Assembly: GCA_938045585.1 (NCBI GenBank)
Contig: CALIAU010000002.1
Span: 124,001 to 188,000 of the forward strand
Direction of reading: 5' to 3'
Source: an uncultured Saprospiraceae bacterium
Lineage (GTDB): Bacteria > Bacteroidota > Bacteroidia > Chitinophagales > Saprospiraceae
DNA: 64,000 bases
Positions 63,529 through 64,000 of the stretch are shown one piece after another (positions within the stretch are counted from its first letter, which is position 1; every line of letters starts with the position of its first letter). The translations under genes were made by a program, and so were the position numbers. The notes beneath the pieces are model-generated. The model was not told where the DNA came from and did not search any database. It was given only the letters and a program-made list of their open reading frames with translations.

Positions 63529-64000
63529 ATGCGCATTATAAAGATTACAATTTTCATTTTCATCAGCTCAATTAGTTTGGCTGCTCAGGATGCGCCTATG
63601 CTACTTACAAAACCTGAGTCATCAGGTATTTCCAGTGATAGTTTAAAAGCAATGAGCAAGCATTTTCACAGCTTGGTGGATAGCAAACAACTGGCAGGCA
63701 TTCAAACTGCAGTGTTGTCTAAAGGAAAATTGATTCACTTCGACAGCTATGGTTATGCAAATATTGAGGAAAACATACAGTTAGACGATCAGAGTATTTT
63801 CAGAATCTTTTCGATGACAAAACCAATCGTATCTGTTGCTCTGATGCAACTCTATGAGGCTGGTAAGTTTAAATTAGAAGATCCTCTTTATACCTATCTG
63901 CCTGAGTTCAAAGAAATGATGATCTACACTGACTCGATGTTAATTGAGGCTAAAAACCCAATTAGAGTTATAGACATTTTGAGACATACTTCAGGCTTCA
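63529..64000 (+). CDS. Serine hydrolase of the beta-lactamase class C family (3' partial)
   Basis: An open frame from the ATG at 63529 to the window end gives 157 codons. The signal peptide is MRIIKITIFIFISSISLAAQ. The SxxK catalytic motif is SMTK with Ser95 and Lys98 in FRIFSMTKPIVSVALMQL, and LRHTSGF near 150 matches the conserved LLxHTSG segment of beta-lactamase-related serine hydrolases (PF00144). Such enzymes include esterases, D-aminopeptidases and penicillin-binding proteins. The downstream YxN motif lies outside the window, so specificity is open. Confidence 0.92.
   Translation, partial: MRIIKITIFIFISSISLAAQDAPMLLTKPESSGISSDSLKAMSKHFHSLVDSKQLAGIQTAVLSKGKLIHFDSYGYANIEENIQLDDQSIFRIFSMTKPIVSVALMQLYEAGKFKLEDPLYTYLPEFKEMMIYTDSMLIEAKNPIRVIDILRHTSGF

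Overview
The window looks like a chromosomal segment from a Bacteroidota bacterium, by overall flavour probably a marine or environmental lineage near the Saprospiria (the phylum call is firm, the class call is weak). Supporting signs are low G+C, many lipoprotein and CxxC-rich envelope proteins, the type IX secretion system (T9SS) plug protein, T9SS C-terminal sorting domains, gliding-type C-terminal domains, carboxypeptidase-like plug modules on TonB receptors, and TAnnTTTG-type promoters lying close to start codons. No rRNA, tRNA, CRISPR array, phage or transposase gene was recognised.

Layout. 1-3391: a surface lamin-tail protein cut by the window edge, a membrane-anchored endonuclease/exonuclease/phosphatase (EEP) fold protein, a small unknown protein and an ElaA-like acetyltransferase, convergent with a phosphohexomutase. 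4915-9725: housekeeping genes (pcm, tadA, guaB), a lipoprotein and the T9SS plug. 9873-13806: a TolC/MacA-like pair without its pump, a DUF2064 enzyme and a bacilliredoxin. 14322-18979 (minus): EF-G-like GTPase, NAD-dependent epimerase, anmK and a lipoprotein cytochrome c. 19115-26921: tetR-tolC-MFP-RND operon running into pdxH, then a thioredoxin-like lipoprotein; a perfect inverted repeat precedes tetR. 26923-32067: an M1 peptidase with a probable beta-barrel tail, cysQ, a second thioredoxin-like lipoprotein and a Crp/Fnr regulator. 32526-38341: a soluble eight-PAS histidine kinase with two response regulators.

38417-45443 is a coherent envelope-regulation block. On the minus strand it holds an ECF sigma factor, a membrane anti-sigma protein whose outer part is a carboxypeptidase-like module plus a TonB-C-like domain, and a DegS-like serine protease. 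An M24 peptidase and a YfbK-type VWA protein carrying the same carboxypeptidase-like module lie next to it. 45748-49420 is a probable copper locus: a TonB-dependent receptor with two tandem heavy-metal-associated (HMA) domains, a Cys/His-rich exported protein just upstream, and a divergent tiny Cys-rich lipoprotein. 49936-54390 encodes a 1484-residue T9SS-exported Cys-rich adhesin-like protein with dockerin-like repeats. The rest holds an SDR, phosphofructokinase, a DUF6695-like protein, a 32-residue membrane peptide, an EGF-like lipoprotein coupled to msrA, a large lipoprotein, a T9SS-sorted EEP enzyme, two small unknowns and a truncated serine hydrolase.

Non-coding structure includes several strong terminators, candidate operators before tetR, pfkA and the bacilliredoxin gene, and at least three GC-rich intergenic elements sharing a GGGC(G/A)TG(C/T)CC start with palindromic cores.
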